Positions 31,901 to 33,549 of a stretch of 33,549 bases of DNA are shown piece by piece; within the stretch, counting starts at the first letter, position 1, and each line of letters starts with the position of its first letter. The stretch spans positions 1-33,549 of the forward strand of contig DAITAZ010000040.1 in NCBI GenBank assembly GCA_036824045.1. Reading direction: 5' to 3'. The translations under genes and the position numbers were made by a program. The notes beneath the pieces are model-generated. The model did not search any database, was not told where the DNA came from, and saw only the letters and a list, made by a program, of their open reading frames with translations. The stretch comes from DAITAZ01 sp036824045 (GTDB lineage: Bacteria > Pseudomonadota > Gammaproteobacteria > Burkholderiales > Rhodocyclaceae).

Positions 31901-32646
31901 CACGCCACCCCGGCCAGTTTGAGATTGCCACCAACGCCCTTGCCGGACTCGCCCACCGGAGCGGGGCGCACACCAGAGACCAGGATCACGTGCAAGTCAT
32001 GGGCCCAGCCATCCAGCTCCGCCATCAGCACCCGGTTGGCCCGCAGGCACGCGTTATAGGCCAGCACTGCAGGCAGGGCGACCGCCAGACCGAACGCGGT
32101 CATGATCAGCGCTTCGCCCACCGGCCCGGCTACTTTATCCAGACTTGCCTGGCCACTGGCGGCAATGCCGGTGAGGGCGTGGTAGATCCCCCATACCGTC
32201 CCCAGCAGCCCGAAGAAGGGCGCCGTGGAACCGATGGAGGCCAATAGGGTGAGGCCCCCTTCCAGCCGCGCCTGAATCGCGCCCAGCCCCTGACGCAGGG
32301 TGCGCAGGGTAGCCTCCTCCACCCCGAGGGTCTGCCCCAGATTGGCCGGGCCTTGCGCATGACGTCGGCTCAGCCGCTGGGTCTCCCGGGCGCGGCGGGC
32401 CAACTCGCCCACCGGGTGGCCATTTTCGTCAGCGCACAAGCGTTCCAGCGCCACCTCGGCACTGGGTTCCGCCCACAGGGTATCCAGCACGCGGGTTTGG
32501 CGCCGGGTGCGCAGGTACCACCACAACTTGGTGGCAATGACGGTCCAGCTGGCAATGGACATGGCCAGCAATACGACAGCCACTGTTGCAGACAGGGCGT
32601 CAGCCTGGGCCCAAAGATGCACGAGCCCGAAGGATTGGGAATTCAT
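31900..32646 (-). CDS. exbB: ExbB, MotA/TolQ/ExbB proton channel protein
   Basis: A 248-residue protein with three membrane helices (about 17-39, 130-155, 180-205). The conserved family region LLASIGSTAPFFGLLGTVWGIYHAL and GPVGEALIMTAFGLAVALPAVLAYNA holds the Thr/Glu residues lining the proton path. It forms the ExbB pentamer around ExbD. Its ATG overlaps the tonB stop by four bases (ATGA). Confidence 0.95.
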   Translation of the reverse strand: MNSQSFGLVHLWAQADALSATVAVVLLAMSIASWTVIATKLWWYLRTRRQTRVLDTLWAEPSAEVALERLCADENGHPVGELARRARETQRLSRRHAQGPANLGQTLGVEEATLRTLRQGLGAIQARLEGGLTLLASIGSTAPFFGLLGTVWGIYHALTGIAASGQASLDKVAGPVGEALIMTAFGLAVALPAVLAYNACLRANRVLMAELDGWAHDLHVILVSGVRPAPVGESGKGVGGNLKLAGVA

Positions 32647-33323
32647 GGGTTGCCCTCCAGTTTGAATGAAATGGGAACGATCACATCAGCCGCCACCGCC
32701 TCGTCGCCTCTGCGGGCAGGCACGAAGCGCCATCCGGAAACGGCGCGTTCGGCTGCATCGTCCAGGACGCGGGAGCCCGACGATCGGGCCACCTGCACCG
32801 AGAGTGGCTTGCCGTCCACGCCCACCCGCACACGCAAGCGGACCACGCCCTCCTCGCCCATGCGCCGAGCCAGGGGGGGGTACGGGGGACGGGGGTTGTT
32901 GAGGTAATCCGCGTCGAAGCGGGGGGCCTGTAGCGGAGCTTCTGCGGCAGGCCCCGGCTTGGCGGTGGGAACGGGGGGCGCGGCCGGCGGCGTGCCGGGT
33001 GCAAGGGCGGCATCCGGAGCCTGCGCCAAGGGTTCCAGCAGTGGCCGTTGGGGGCTTGCCGGCGCTGGCTTGGCGGGCGCGGGACGAGGCGTCGCGTCGG
33101 TCTTCCGGACCGGCATGGGCGGCTGCGTACGTTGCGGAGGCGCGGGCTTATCGGCGGCCCGGATCGAAACCTGGGGCAGATCAACCCAGGTCAGGCTGTC
33201 CACCACAGGCGGAACTGCCTTGGGCGCCATCAGCAGCATCGCACCCAGCGCCGCCCCGTGAACCACCATCACAGCCGGCAAGGGCCATCGCGGCCCGCCC
33301 AGGGATTGAACGTAGCCGCTCAT
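32643..33323 (-). CDS. tonB: TonB, energy transducer
   Basis: A 226-residue TonB. It has an N-terminal anchor (about 13-32) with the His in VVHGAALG that corresponds to the essential TonB His, a long Pro/Ala/Lys-rich spacer (36-140) to span the periplasm, and a C-terminal TonB domain (about 142-224: NPRPPYPPLARRMGEEGVVRLRVRVGVDGKPLSVQVARSSG, DDAAERAVSGWRFVPARRG). It transmits ExbB/ExbD energy to the receptor. ATG 33323 overlaps the stop of a 39-residue ORF (ATGA) and has no independent strong ribosome site, so coupling is likely. Confidence 0.94.
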   Translation of the reverse strand: MSGYVQSLGGPRWPLPAVMVVHGAALGAMLLMAPKAVPPVVDSLTWVDLPQVSIRAADKPAPPQRTQPPMPVRKTDATPRPAPAKPAPASPQRPLLEPLAQAPDAALAPGTPPAAPPVPTAKPGPAAEAPLQAPRFDADYLNNPRPPYPPLARRMGEEGVVRLRVRVGVDGKPLSVQVARSSGSRVLDDAAERAVSGWRFVPARRGDEAVAADVIVPISFKLEGNP

Positions 33324-33439
33324 GGCCGGCCCCTCGCCTCACCGGGCAAGGGAAACCTGAGCCTGCGGCAGTCCGGGCTCGCACCGGAACGGGACAAAAA
33401 GCGATCAGTGAAATCGCAGCGCAGCAGCTTGCACAGCAT
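33320..33439 (-). CDS. 39-residue small ORF leading the tonB operon
   Basis: A short frame starting at ATG 33439, preceded by GAAGAAGGAAACGAC, a good ribosome site, and ending with TGA overlapping the tonB ATG. The product starts MLCKLLRCDFTDRF and has three Cys (3, 8, 24) and many Arg. It matches no family I know; it is not HemP. The ATGA overlap indicates that tonB translation could depend on reading this ORF, making it a leader peptide or a small regulatory protein. The other overlapping frame (33181-33543) lacks such signals. Existence as a translated ORF is plausible; function is unknown. Confidence 0.45.
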   Translation of the reverse strand: MLCKLLRCDFTDRFLSRSGASPDCRRLRFPLPGEARGRP

Positions 33440-33501
33440 GTCGTTTCCTTCTTCAACATGCCGCTGGCTGGCTCGCCGAAATGACTGGCTGGCTGGCGGA
33501 T

Positions 33502-33514
33502 GGGCTCAGAGCCC
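33502..33514. repeat. short palindrome near the window edge
   Basis: GGGCTC-A-GAGCCC is a perfect 6-1-6 inverted repeat about 60 bases upstream of the small ORF. Next to it (33465-33499) the tetramer GGCT is repeated in two clusters. It may be an operator or a terminator of a gene outside the window; no Fur-like 19-mer is visible around it. Confidence 0.35.
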
Positions 33515-33549
33515 GAATAGTAGTCGTAGCGCCTCGGCGCCATCCCGGC

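Noticed and set aside
33181..33543. 120-residue minus-strand frame at the window end
   Set aside because: It overlaps tonB for nearly half its length in another frame and has no domain; the shorter ORF 33320-33439 fits the operon signals better.
1..33549. CRISPR arrays, insertion sequences, prophage or toxin-antitoxin genes
   Set aside because: No regularly spaced repeats, transposase, integrase or phage structural motif is visible on either strand.

Overview
The window is high-GC, densely packed bacterial chromosome. The gene set suggests a betaproteobacterium, perhaps Rhodocyclales-like: GTP-type PEP carboxykinase, MaeB-type malic enzyme fused to a phosphotransacetylase domain, LutABC lactate oxidation, a Fiu/PiuC-type catecholate siderophore module, an AmpD/PP0621 pair and a PBP7-type endopeptidase. 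This assignment is inferred from gene content, not from a phylogeny. No transposase, integrase, phage gene or CRISPR array is visible.

Layout. 1-76: tRNA-Ala(CGC) on the minus strand. 381-641: small DUF2249 protein. 706-7495: a TetR regulator with two copies of a palindromic operator, placed between a minus-strand maoC-MFS pair and its own plus-strand operon tetR-ABC ATPase-FtsX permease-HlyD adaptor (a MacAB-like exporter). 7492-9143: minus-strand 2-hydroxyacid dehydrogenase and lutC. 9278-11762: a plus-strand block of poorly known genes (7-TM protein, winged-helix regulator, lipoprotein, two small overlapping ORFs) with a striking double operator at its promoter. 11794-13931: lutB and lutA, divergent from an IclR regulator. 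The uncharacterised block therefore separates lutAB from lutC.

14955-20946: PBP7-type D-Ala-D-Ala endopeptidase, malic enzyme maeB, and divergent pckG, which together control carbon flow at the pyruvate/PEP/C4-acid node. 21036-24806: a FIST-domain sensor and soluble histidine kinase in one operon without a response regulator, divergent from a class I/II aminotransferase. 24866-25603: membrane-anchored lytic transglycosylase. 25604-26408: an 805-bp stretch without a supportable gene but with several inverted repeats. 26409-28157: cysK convergent with and overlapping ampD, which is coupled to a PP0621-family protein.

28384-33439: an iron-uptake cluster on the minus strand, read from the right edge: a 39-codon small ORF, tonB, exbB and exbD joined by overlapping stop/start codons, then a Fiu-like TonB-dependent receptor and a PiuC-type Fe(II)/2-oxoglutarate hydroxylase. 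The energy transducer, the outer-membrane receptor and the hydroxylase that usually accompanies such receptors are thus together.

No single wholly new system can be proven. The best candidates for new biology are the regulated block 9278-11762 inside the lut locus, the FIST-kinase pair, the small ORF leading the tonB operon, and the structured non-coding interval upstream of cysK.
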